64,000 bases of DNA from Spirochaetales bacterium (GTDB taxonomy: Bacteria > Spirochaetota > Spirochaetia > Sphaerochaetales > Sphaerochaetaceae): NCBI GenBank assembly GCA_028722305.1, contig JAQYHB010000021.1, positions 30,109-94,108 of the forward strand, given 5' to 3'. A model generated the notes under the pieces. The model did no database searches and was not told the origin of the DNA. It worked only from the letters and a program-made list of their open reading frames with translations. Shown here piece by piece: positions 17,599 to 25,056 of this stretch. The position numbers and the translations under genes are program-made. The first letter of the stretch is position 1. Each line of letters starts with the position of its first letter.

Positions 17599-19415
17599 TT
17601 TACCCAATCTATACGGAGCTGACCGAGTGCAGGGATTGCTACAAGTGTGTACGTGGCTGCCCGGTCAAGGCGATCCAGGTGAACGAAGGCTCCGCGGTCG
17701 TGCTGAAGGACCGTTGCATTTTCTGCGGCAAGTGCGTGGGCGTGTGTCCTTCCCATGCGAAGAAGGTCCGCAATGACGTCGCTCGCGTCAAACAGTTCAT
17801 GAAGGACAAGAGCCGCGTGATTGTCGCGCTTGCCCCTTCGTTTGTCTCCGAGTTTCCTGGCAAGGGAGACCAGCTGCTGTGCGCGTTGATGCAGCTGGGG
17901 TTCTGCGGGGTCAGCGAGACCGCCATCGGGGCGGCGTTGGTCAACGCTTCTGTCGAGGAAATCACCAAGGCTCATGGTGGCAGTTGCCCCTATATCTCCA
18001 CCGCTTGTCCATCGGTGGTCCAGCTTGTGCACAAGTACTTTCCCAATGACGTGAAACGCCTTCTTCCGATTCCCTCGCCACTTCAGTGCCAGAGTGCCTA
18101 CCTGAGGCATCTGTATGGGAACGACATCGGCATCGTCTTCATCGGTCCCTGCATCGCCAAGAAGGTCGAGGCCGACCAGAGCCCGGGGTATCCGGACTTT
18201 GCCTTGACCTTCGGCGAGCTTCGCCAGTGGCTGGGCGAGGAGGGCATCAGCCTGGACAAGGTCGAGGTGAAGGACGTGCCTCCCTTCATGCCCTGCAAGG
18301 CAGGGGCGAGTACCTTCTATCCGGTCGAAGGCGGCATGATCGCCAGTCTTTCCTGGGGCAGGGACCCGATGCAGACAAAGGGCGTGGCTCTTTCCGGAGC
18401 CGACCAGGTCCTTGGCGCCCTGCGCCATCTGGATGAGGGAGGGCCGGGAAGCAAGACCTTCCTTGAATTGCTGACCTGCGAAGGGGGTTGCGTCAACGGA
18501 CCGGGGGCACGCAAGGATTGCTCGCCCGCCGACCGCAAGGGTGCGATGCAGCAGTTCAGCGCGGGACGGGTCGCCGATGGCAAGACCTTCGTCCCGCCCG
18601 AGGATTTCGTCCAGCTGCTGCTCAAGCAGGGCTATGGCGCTTTGGATTCAGTCGGCCGTGTCCATGAGGAAGAGATGGTCGACGTCGCGCCGGTCTACGA
18701 GACCCACAGCGAGGAGGAGATTCTCCGCGCGCTGAAGGAACTGGGCAAGAAGAGCAAGGCTGACGAGTTGAACTGTGGAGGTTGCGGCTACAACAGCTGC
18801 AGGGAGATGGCGATTGCCTACTTGAACGGGATGGCCGAGCCGGAAATGTGCGTGACCAACATGCGCAAGGCGGCCCAGAGCAAGATGGACGTGTTGCTCC
18901 GTACCATTCCCATGGGTGTTGTCATCGTCGACGACTCGCTGAAGATCCACGACTGCAATGCCGGTTTCCTCGACTTGTTCGGCGAGCTTGGCTTCGAGCC
19001 GGACGAACAGGCGCTGAATATGATGAAGGGGCTTCCGTTGGAGCAGTTCGTCCCGTTCCATGAGAAGTTTGTCGAGCAGTTCGACGCGGAAGGGAAGACC
19101 AACCAATACCGCCTGCACTACAAGGACAAGTTCCTTCGGGTGACCTTCTTCACGGTCAGCAGCCAGCAGCTGGTTGGCGCGCTGTTCGAGGATGTGACGA
19201 GCCCAACCGTGCGCAGGGAGACGGTGGTCAAGAAGGCGGAGGACGTCATCCAGAAAAGCCTGAACACCGTCCAGCAGATCGCCAGCTTGCTTGGTGAGAA
19301 CGCCGCGGACACCGAGATCATGCTCAACAGCCTGATTGACGCGTTCAAGGTCCCTTCCACGCAGAATGATGACGCCAACGGTTTCTCGAAGGATGACGGA
19401 CAGGACCTGACATGA
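17595..19415 (+). CDS. Sensory-type [FeFe]-hydrogenase with C-terminal [4Fe-4S] and PAS domains (HydS/HfsB-like)
   Basis: Domain order: a 2x[4Fe-4S] ferredoxin domain (Cys12/15/18/22 and Cys41/44/47/51), the H-cluster domain (about residues 70-345), a Cys394/397/402/419 Fe-S domain (NCGGCGYNSCREMA), a PAS domain (about 430-540) and a short helical tail. H-cluster motifs are TACP (136-139), GPCIAKK (184-190) and CEGGC (295-299). The position that holds the proton-relay cysteine in catalytic enzymes (TSCCP) is Ala137 here. This is typical of group C sensory hydrogenases, which act as H2 sensors. The GTG start at 17595 overlaps the ferredoxin stop (GTGA), and ATGA couples it to the phosphatase that follows. 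Its PAS output probably controls that phosphatase; this is inferred from order and coupling. Confidence 0.9.
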   Translation: MIYPIYTELTECRDCYKCVRGCPVKAIQVNEGSAVVLKDRCIFCGKCVGVCPSHAKKVRNDVARVKQFMKDKSRVIVALAPSFVSEFPGKGDQLLCALMQLGFCGVSETAIGAALVNASVEEITKAHGGSCPYISTACPSVVQLVHKYFPNDVKRLLPIPSPLQCQSAYLRHLYGNDIGIVFIGPCIAKKVEADQSPGYPDFALTFGELRQWLGEEGISLDKVEVKDVPPFMPCKAGASTFYPVEGGMIASLSWGRDPMQTKGVALSGADQVLGALRHLDEGGPGSKTFLELLTCEGGCVNGPGARKDCSPADRKGAMQQFSAGRVADGKTFVPPEDFVQLLLKQGYGALDSVGRVHEEEMVDVAPVYETHSEEEILRALKELGKKSKADELNCGGCGYNSCREMAIAYLNGMAEPEMCVTNMRKAAQSKMDVLLRTIPMGVVIVDDSLKIHDCNAGFLDLFGELGFEPDEQALNMMKGLPLEQFVPFHEKFVEQFDAEGKTNQYRLHYKDKFLRVTFFTVSSQQLVGALFEDVTSPTVRRETVVKKAEDVIQKSLNTVQQIASLLGENAADTEIMLNSLIDAFKVPSTQNDDANGFSKDDGQDLT

Positions 19416-20605
19416 ACGATATCTTCATTGATGTTGACTATTATCAGATCTACAAGCACGACCAGAAGATTGGTGGCGACGTCTTCCTGCTTTCCAAAAA
19501 TCCCGCGAGCCACCAGATTGTCGCTACGTTGAGCGATGGCCTGGGCAGCGGGGTGAAGGCCAACGTGCTCGCATCCTTGACCGCCCATATGGCCCACAAG
19601 CTTTCCTTTAGCGGCATGGACCTGAACAACAGTGCCAAGATCATCATGAACACGCTGCCGGTCTGCAAGGAACGGAAGATCAGCTATTCGACCTTTACGA
19701 TCGCCGACATCCATTTCCCGTCCATGAAGGACATCCAGGTCTCTCTCGTCGAGTACGACAACCCCAGCGCCTTGCGCTTTCACGGAAGCGAGGAGATAGC
19801 CTGGGACCGGGAGAACATCGACTTGAAGCGGCCGGGTGCTTTCAAGCAGGAGATTGTCAAGCGGTCCTCGTTCTCGATGGACTTTGGGGACCGTCTGATC
19901 ATGTTCAGCGACGGGGTGACGCAGAGCGGCATGGGCAGTGCCCTTCCGCTAGGCTGGAGGCTGTCGGGAGTGCGGGCCTTCGCCAAGGAGCAGATTGCCA
20001 AGGATCCCGATATCGCCAGCCATGACTTGGCGAAATCGATTGTGCAGCACGCCTACAACCTTGACGGACTGTCGTCAAAGGATGATATAACGTGCGCGGT
20101 GGTCTACGTGCGCAAGCCGAGACGGACCCTGGTGGTGACCGGACCCCCGTTCAGCAAGGAGAGCGACGAGATCCTGGGAGAGAAGATCCGTTCCTTCCAA
20201 GGAAAGAAGATCGTCAGTGGCGGTACCACCGCCCTGATTGTCAGCCGGCTTTTCCACGCGCCGCTGAAAGTTGACATGACTCACTGGAGCAAGGATGTCC
20301 CCCCTATGAGTTCGATGGAGGGTGTTGACTTGGTGACTGAAGGTATGTTGACTTTGAGCAAGGTGGCGAAGGTGTTGGAACAGCGGACGCCGAGGGACCA
20401 GCTTCCCGACGACGCCGTCAAGCGGTTCGTACGCCTGTTGCTGGACAGCGACCAGGTTTCGTTCATCGTCGGCACGAAGATCAACGAGGCCCACCAGGAC
20501 CCGAACATTCCGGCGGAAATCGGAATCAGGCGGACGATGGTTGCCAGAATCCGCAAGGATTTGGAAGATATGTATTTGAAGGAAACCTCGTTGGAGTATA
20601 TCTGA
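19412..20605 (+). CDS. SpoIIE/PP2C-type serine phosphatase
   Basis: This 397-residue protein has an N-terminal SpoIIE domain: GGDVFLL, then ATLSDGLGSGVKANV (about residues 35-50), with the metal-binding Asp-Gly, and later IMFSDGVTQSG. The last 130-140 residues are a separate, mostly helical region after VTGPPFSK that I do not recognise; it may be the partner-binding or regulatory part. It is coupled by ATGA to the PAS-bearing hydrogenase and followed directly by the second ferredoxin. The arrangement suggests that H2 or redox state, read by the hydrogenase, is turned into dephosphorylation of a target protein. No kinase or anti-sigma factor is adjacent. Confidence 0.85.
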   Translation: MNDIFIDVDYYQIYKHDQKIGGDVFLLSKNPASHQIVATLSDGLGSGVKANVLASLTAHMAHKLSFSGMDLNNSAKIIMNTLPVCKERKISYSTFTIADIHFPSMKDIQVSLVEYDNPSALRFHGSEEIAWDRENIDLKRPGAFKQEIVKRSSFSMDFGDRLIMFSDGVTQSGMGSALPLGWRLSGVRAFAKEQIAKDPDIASHDLAKSIVQHAYNLDGLSSKDDITCAVVYVRKPRRTLVVTGPPFSKESDEILGEKIRSFQGKKIVSGGTTALIVSRLFHAPLKVDMTHWSKDVPPMSSMEGVDLVTEGMLTLSKVAKVLEQRTPRDQLPDDAVKRFVRLLLDSDQVSFIVGTKINEAHQDPNIPAEIGIRRTMVARIRKDLEDMYLKETSLEYI

Positions 20606-20895
20606 TGGGGAAAGGAAAGATGGCTATGCAGAAAAAGAAAGTGGACGTGAGGATTTGCGTCGGGACTGCCTGTTTCGTGCAGGGGGGAGCGGATTTGTTG
20701 TTGTACAATGACTTCCTCGACCCTGAGATTGTCGAGCACTGTGAGATTGAGGGTTCTTCCTGTCTGGACGTGTGCAAGCACGCCGCCGAAGGCGAGAACA
20801 ACAAGCCCCCGTATGTTTCCATTGACGGCAAGGTATACGGCAACGTGACGCAAGAACGTTTCATCAAGTTGCTGTCGGAGGCCGTGAATGCTTGA
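20605..20895 (+). CDS. Thioredoxin-like [2Fe-2S] ferredoxin, second copy
   Basis: This is a paralogue of the 17338 gene. RICVGTACFVQGG and GSSCLDVCKHA supply the four cluster cysteines. The frame opens with an ATG that overlaps the phosphatase stop (TGATG) and has GGAG eight bases before it. An alternative ATG at 20626, preceded by AAAGGAAAG, would give an 89-residue protein starting MQKKKVDVR and is equally plausible. It overlaps the next hydrogenase by eight bases and is presumably its electron partner. Confidence 0.85.
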   Translation: MGKGKMAMQKKKVDVRICVGTACFVQGGADLLLYNDFLDPEIVEHCEIEGSSCLDVCKHAAEGENNKPPYVSIDGKVYGNVTQERFIKLLSEAVNA

Positions 20896-22336
20896 AATCA
20901 ACAACCAGTTCACGTTCATGAAACGCAGGCTTGAGACCGAGGTCATCAAGTCGTTCTTCAAGGGTACGCTTGCCGAGGATGTCGACAAGATTCCCATTGT
21001 CATCATTCCCAAGGACCGCGTTCCGAACCGCTGTTGCATCTACAAGGAACGGGCCATGCTCCGCTACCGCATCATGGCGATGATGGGCATCGACATCGAG
21101 CGCTTCGATGACGAGATGAAACCCCTTTCCGCCTATGTGAAGGAGGTGATGGAGAAGGACCAGCCCGCCGCCCCGATGTTGACCACCATCAGCACCGGTT
21201 GCTACGGATGCCCTCCGGAACAGTACCGGGTCACCGACCAGTGTCGTGGCTGTTTCGCCCGTCCCTGCACTGCCAACTGCCCGCGTGACGCGATTGATTT
21301 CACCACCGGCAAAGCCCACATCAACACGGACCGGTGCGTCCGTTGCGGCAAGTGCAAGGAAGTCTGCCCGTATACCGCAATCATCCATATCCCTGTCCCC
21401 TGCGAGGCTGCCTGTCCCGTCGGTTGCGTGAAGAAAAACGAGAAAGGGTACGTGGAGATCGACCACAAGCACTGCATTTCCTGCGGTCGTTGCGCCACTT
21501 CCTGCCCGTTCGGCGCCATCGTCGAGCGCAGTGGCTTGTTCCCTGTCCTGAAGAAGCTTGCCAGCGACCAGCCGGTTGTCGCCATGATCGCTCCCGCGAT
21601 CGAGGGACAGTTCCCGGGTACATTGGCCCAGATTGTCGCCGCCTTGCTGAAGGTCGGGTTCTCCCGTGTCGTCGAGGTTTCCCGCGGGGCGGAGGTGACC
21701 AGTATCAACGAGGCCAAGGAGCTTGAGGAACGGAAGGCGAAGGGCGAGTGGATGACCACCAGCTGTTGTTCCGCCTACCTGGAAATCGGCAACAAGCTGC
21801 TGCCCTACATGCGTGGCAGACGGAGTGACGCGAAGACTCCGATGGCATACACCGGTGAAATCGTCCGCAAGGAGAATCCCGGTGCCTTCTCGGTCTTCAT
21901 CGGTCCCTGCTTCGCCAAGAAGATCGAGGCAGCTAGGGATCCAAACGTTGACGGCGTGATCACCTTCAGCGAGCTTGCGGCCATCTTCATGGCTAAGGAC
22001 ATCGATGTCCGCGAGATGCAGCCGGCAGATTTGGGCGACGACAAGACGTTCAGCGACTGTCGAGGATTCGCCGTTTCCAATGGTGTCATCTCCAGCGTCA
22101 TGCGCCGGTACCATGGCCCCGAGCCGAAGGTGATGGACCTCAACGGTGTGGACAAGAAGGTCTACACATTGATGAAGGTCTGGGAAAAGCGCAAGCCGGA
22201 TGCCGACATCATCGAGGTGATGTGCTGCGAGGGCGGCTGTATCGGTGGTCCTGGCTGTATCGTCAAGCCGCAGGTCGCCCTTAGGCTGCGTGGCGGCAAC
22301 AAGGCCGCGACTCCGGTCAAGTCGATGACGAAATGA
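20888..22336 (+). CDS. Monomeric [FeFe]-hydrogenase (group B type, HfsD-like)
   Basis: The protein has 482 residues: about 90 N-terminal residues of unknown fold, a cysteine-rich ferredoxin region with several clusters (GCYGCPP, CRGCFARPCTANCP, CVRCGKCKEVCP, CEAACPVGC, CISCGRCATSCP), then the H-cluster domain. Catalytic motifs are TTSCCSAY, GPCFAKK and CCEGGCIGGPGC. The relay cysteine preceding the H-cluster cysteine is kept, unlike in the sensory protein upstream, so this one is likely catalytic, making or consuming H2 with ferredoxin. It follows the phosphatase and second ferredoxin and is coupled by ATGA to the msrC-like gene. Order resembles the hfs cluster of thermophilic clostridia, as I recall it. 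Confidence 0.9.
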   Translation: MLEINNQFTFMKRRLETEVIKSFFKGTLAEDVDKIPIVIIPKDRVPNRCCIYKERAMLRYRIMAMMGIDIERFDDEMKPLSAYVKEVMEKDQPAAPMLTTISTGCYGCPPEQYRVTDQCRGCFARPCTANCPRDAIDFTTGKAHINTDRCVRCGKCKEVCPYTAIIHIPVPCEAACPVGCVKKNEKGYVEIDHKHCISCGRCATSCPFGAIVERSGLFPVLKKLASDQPVVAMIAPAIEGQFPGTLAQIVAALLKVGFSRVVEVSRGAEVTSINEAKELEERKAKGEWMTTSCCSAYLEIGNKLLPYMRGRRSDAKTPMAYTGEIVRKENPGAFSVFIGPCFAKKIEAARDPNVDGVITFSELAAIFMAKDIDVREMQPADLGDDKTFSDCRGFAVSNGVISSVMRRYHGPEPKVMDLNGVDKKVYTLMKVWEKRKPDADIIEVMCCEGGCIGGPGCIVKPQVALRLRGGNKAATPVKSMTK

Positions 22337-22794
22337 CCGATCGTGACTCGTTTATCGCAGGTCTCTCTTCCTTGCTTTCGGGCGGGGAGGGAGACCCGTT
22401 TCGTATGATGACGGTGCTGGCCAACGCCAGCGCCTACCTTTTCGAGAGGTTGCCAGACGTCAGTTGGGCAGGCTTCTACCTGCGCAGGGGAGGATACCTC
22501 TATCTGGGTCCGTTTCAAGGCAAGGTCGCCTGCACGAAAATCGCCTTGGGCAAGGGTGTCTGCGGAACAGCGGCCATCCAGGAGCGGACGATCGTGGTGC
22601 CTGACGTACACCAGTTTCCCGGCCACATCGCCTGCGACTCGGCCAGCCGGAGCGAGATTGTCGTCCCCCTGCTGGTGGATGGAACCCTGATCGGGGTCCT
22701 GGATCTGGACTCGACCAGCCTTGGCCGCTTCACTGGAGAGGATGCCTCTCTGCTGGAAAAGGCGGCCCAGGTGGTCACCGCCCATCTTTCCTGA
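22333..22794 (+). CDS. msrC: GAF-domain free methionine-(R)-sulfoxide reductase (fRMsr/MsrC-like)
   Basis: This 153-residue GAF protein has the layout of YebR/MsrC: VSWAGFYLRRG, FQGKVACTKIALGKGVCG and HIACDSASRSEIVVPL. The three cysteines (about residues 77, 87 and 101) match the catalytic and resolving cysteines of the family. It reduces free methionine-R-sulfoxide with thioredoxin. It overlaps the hydrogenase stop (ATGA) and ends the operon. Its presence suggests oxidative repair is coexpressed with the oxygen-sensitive hydrogenases, or that reducing power is shared. A purely sensory GAF role is possible but less likely with all cysteines kept. Confidence 0.85.
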   Translation: MTDRDSFIAGLSSLLSGGEGDPFRMMTVLANASAYLFERLPDVSWAGFYLRRGGYLYLGPFQGKVACTKIALGKGVCGTAAIQERTIVVPDVHQFPGHIACDSASRSEIVVPLLVDGTLIGVLDLDSTSLGRFTGEDASLLEKAAQVVTAHLS

Positions 22795-22832
22795 AGCTTT
22801 TTGCTTGTGATGCAAGGACCTGGTAGTCCCCC

Positions 22833-22861
22833 TTGACTTATTCGGGAAACAAGTGCATTGT
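22833..22861 (+). promoter_or_regulatory. Candidate promoter of the thrS T-box transcript
   Basis: TTGACT (22833-22838), 17 bases, CATTGT (22856-22861). The -35 box is good and the -10 weak; the position, just before the T-box stem I, supports it. Confidence 0.45.
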
Positions 22862-22867
22862 TCAGAC

Positions 22868-23135
22868 AACGACTGCGACGAAGACGAGTAATCGGATGTG
22901 CCACCACAGAGAGGAGCCCCACTGGCTGAGAGGGCTTCGGCGGGTATCCGGTGAAAACCCCTTCCGAGTCATCCTTCGAACGGAAACCAGTAGTTGGATC
23001 GAGACGACCTGCGCAGTGGCCAGACATGAGTGCTCTCCCAGAGAGAAGCAGGGTGGAACCGCGGAAGCCTTGATGCTTTCGTCCTTGCAATAAGGCTGAG
23101 GCCTGTTGCAGAGGCGCAGGCATGAAGGCTTTTTT
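22868..23135 (+). promoter_or_regulatory. T-box riboswitch controlling thrS
   Basis: The leader carries the hallmark T-box sequence AGGGTGGAACCGCGG at 23050-23064, whose bulge pairs with the acceptor end of uncharged tRNA. Stem I features are present: GAAGACGAGTAAT near 22879, an AGAGAGGAGCCCC...GGGCTTCGG arm, and a specifier region GTGAAAACCCC near 22951-22961 containing ACC, a threonine codon. The terminator pairs GCCTTGATGC (23067-23076) with GCATGAAGGC (23120-23129), then six T. Uncharged tRNA-Thr would favour the antiterminator and let thrS be transcribed. T-boxes are best known from Firmicutes and Actinobacteria. Confidence 0.93.
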
Positions 23136-23156
23136 GATGCATGAAGGAGACGCAAA

Positions 23157-24935
23157 ATGGATAAAGAAGCGTATTTGCAGGTATACCGCCATTCATTGTC
23201 CCACGTGATGGCGAAGGCCGTGATGGAGCTTTTCGGACGCGATCACGTCCAAATTGCCATCGGACCCCAGATTGATGATGGATTCTACTATGATTTCCAG
23301 CTACCCCGTCCTGTGACCACCGATGACTTCAAGGCCATCGAGGACAAGATGCACGAGATTCTCAAGCGCAAGGAGAACTGGACGCGCAAGGTCGTCACCA
23401 AGGATGAGGCGCTGAAGATTTTCGCCGACCAGAAATACAAGGTCGAGCTGATCAAGGACCTTCCTGCGGACGAGACGATTTCCGTCTACTATACGGGGGA
23501 CGATTTCGTCGACCTTTGCAGGGGACCGCATGTCTCCAACAGCCAGGAACTGCTCGGTGCCGCTTTCAAGATCAAGAGCGTTGCCGGCGCCTACTGGAGG
23601 GGCGATGAGAAGAACGACCAGTTGCAGAGGATCTACTGCTACGCCTTCCCTGACCAGAAACAGCTGAAGGACCATCTGAACCTTATCCGCGAGGCTATGG
23701 AGCGCGACCACAAGAAGATCGGGCCCGAGCTCGGCATCTTCATGTTTGACGAGACCGCTCCGGGCATGCCCTATTTCCTGCCCCGCGGCCTGAAGAGCTA
23801 CAACGCCCTGCTGGACTTCTGGAGACGCATCCACGAGCAGCACGGATATAACGAGATTTCCGCTCCAATCCTCAACTCCAAGCAGCTGTGGGAGACCAGC
23901 GGCCACTGGGCTCACTACAAGGACAACATGTTCCTGGTCGAGGAGGACAAGAACAACATCTACGGCCTGAAGCCGATGAACTGCCCCAACGCGATCAAGG
24001 TCTACATGCGCTCGCTGCGCTCGTACAAGGAGTTGCCGCTTCGGATCAGCCAGGTCGACCCGGTGCATCGAAAGGAGAAGAGCGGTACCCTCAACGGCCT
24101 GTTCCGCGTGCAGATGTTCCATCAGGACGATGCCCACATCCTGCTGACCGAGGAGCAGATTGGTGACGAGATCAGCGACATCATGGATATCGCCGAGCAG
24201 ATCTACGGCACGTTCGGCCTGACCTACAAGGCGGAGCTTTCCACCAGACCTGCCGACTACATGGGCGACATCAAGGTCTGGGACCAGGCGGAGAAGGACC
24301 TGAAGGCGATTCTCGCCAAGAAGTACGGCGAGGGCAACTTCGAGATCAACGAGGGTGATGGCGCCTTCTATGGGCCGAAGATCGATTTGAAGATGCGCGA
24401 CTGCCTCGGCCGCGAGTGGCAGATGGGCACGATCCAGCTGGACTTCCAGCTTCCGCTGAACTTCAACATGAAGTACGTGGCCAAGGATGGAAGCCAGAAG
24501 ATGCCGGTCATGATCCACCGCGCCATCTTCGGGTCCCTGGAGCGTTTCATCGGCATCCTGATCGAGAACTTCAAGGGAGATTTCCCCTTCTGGCTCAACC
24601 CGCTGCAGGTTGGCCTGGTGCCGATCCGTCCGGAGCACAACGCCTACGCCAAGGAGGTCTATGACCTGCTGTGGAAGAACCGCATCCGTGTCGAGGCCGA
24701 TTACACCGACCGCAACATGAAGGAGAAGATCAAGCAGTTCAAGACGATGAAGGACCCGTATACGGTCGTCATCGGCGACCAGGAGGTGCAGAACCGCACC
24801 GTCAGCGTCAACATCCGTGGTTCGCAGAAGCGCATGCAGAACCTGCCGCTGGATACCTTCCTCAAGATCTGCAAGAAGATGAACGAGGAGTATTCGCTCA
24901 ACCTGATCGACGAGGTTCCTGCGGACTTGCAGTAA
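23157..24935 (+). CDS. thrS: Threonyl-tRNA synthetase, lacking the TGS domain
   Basis: It charges tRNA-Thr. The 592 residues begin directly with the editing domain (YRHSLSHVMAKAVMELFG, the HxxxH site), so the roughly 60-residue N-terminal TGS domain of typical ThrS is missing. The upstream bases are the T-box terminator and GAAGGAGA site, so this is not a start error. Class II core motifs are present: MPYFLPRGLKSYNALLDFWR (motif 1), LPLRISQVDPVHRKE-like motif 2, GEGDGAFYGPKIDLK-type active site, and HRAIFGSLERFIGILIE (motif 3). The anticodon-binding domain follows from about residue 480. It is monocistronic, ending at the terminator at 24961. Confidence 0.96.
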   Translation: MDKEAYLQVYRHSLSHVMAKAVMELFGRDHVQIAIGPQIDDGFYYDFQLPRPVTTDDFKAIEDKMHEILKRKENWTRKVVTKDEALKIFADQKYKVELIKDLPADETISVYYTGDDFVDLCRGPHVSNSQELLGAAFKIKSVAGAYWRGDEKNDQLQRIYCYAFPDQKQLKDHLNLIREAMERDHKKIGPELGIFMFDETAPGMPYFLPRGLKSYNALLDFWRRIHEQHGYNEISAPILNSKQLWETSGHWAHYKDNMFLVEEDKNNIYGLKPMNCPNAIKVYMRSLRSYKELPLRISQVDPVHRKEKSGTLNGLFRVQMFHQDDAHILLTEEQIGDEISDIMDIAEQIYGTFGLTYKAELSTRPADYMGDIKVWDQAEKDLKAILAKKYGEGNFEINEGDGAFYGPKIDLKMRDCLGREWQMGTIQLDFQLPLNFNMKYVAKDGSQKMPVMIHRAIFGSLERFIGILIENFKGDFPFWLNPLQVGLVPIRPEHNAYAKEVYDLLWKNRIRVEADYTDRNMKEKIKQFKTMKDPYTVVIGDQEVQNRTVSVNIRGSQKRMQNLPLDTFLKICKKMNEEYSLNLIDEVPADLQ

Positions 24936-24960
24936 CCTGCTCCATAAGCGAGTGAAGCAG

Positions 24961-24998
24961 CCACCCTGTGCCTCACGGCATGGGGTGGTTTTTCTTTA
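24961..24998 (+). terminator. Intrinsic terminator of thrS
   Basis: A 12-base stem with wobbles, CCACCCTGTGCC (24961-24972) and GGCATGGGGTGG (24977-24988), has a TCAC loop and TTTTTCTTTAG after it. Confidence 0.88.
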
Positions 24999-25056
24999 GG
25001 ACTTCGCTTGGATACTTTTGCTCTAGGGGTATTCCTCCGGCACGTAACCGCCTACA

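Noticed and set aside
20864..22114. Minus-strand open frame (416 codons) across the second hydrogenase
   Set aside because: Antisense to a clearly functional [FeFe]-hydrogenase gene; no protein-like motifs.
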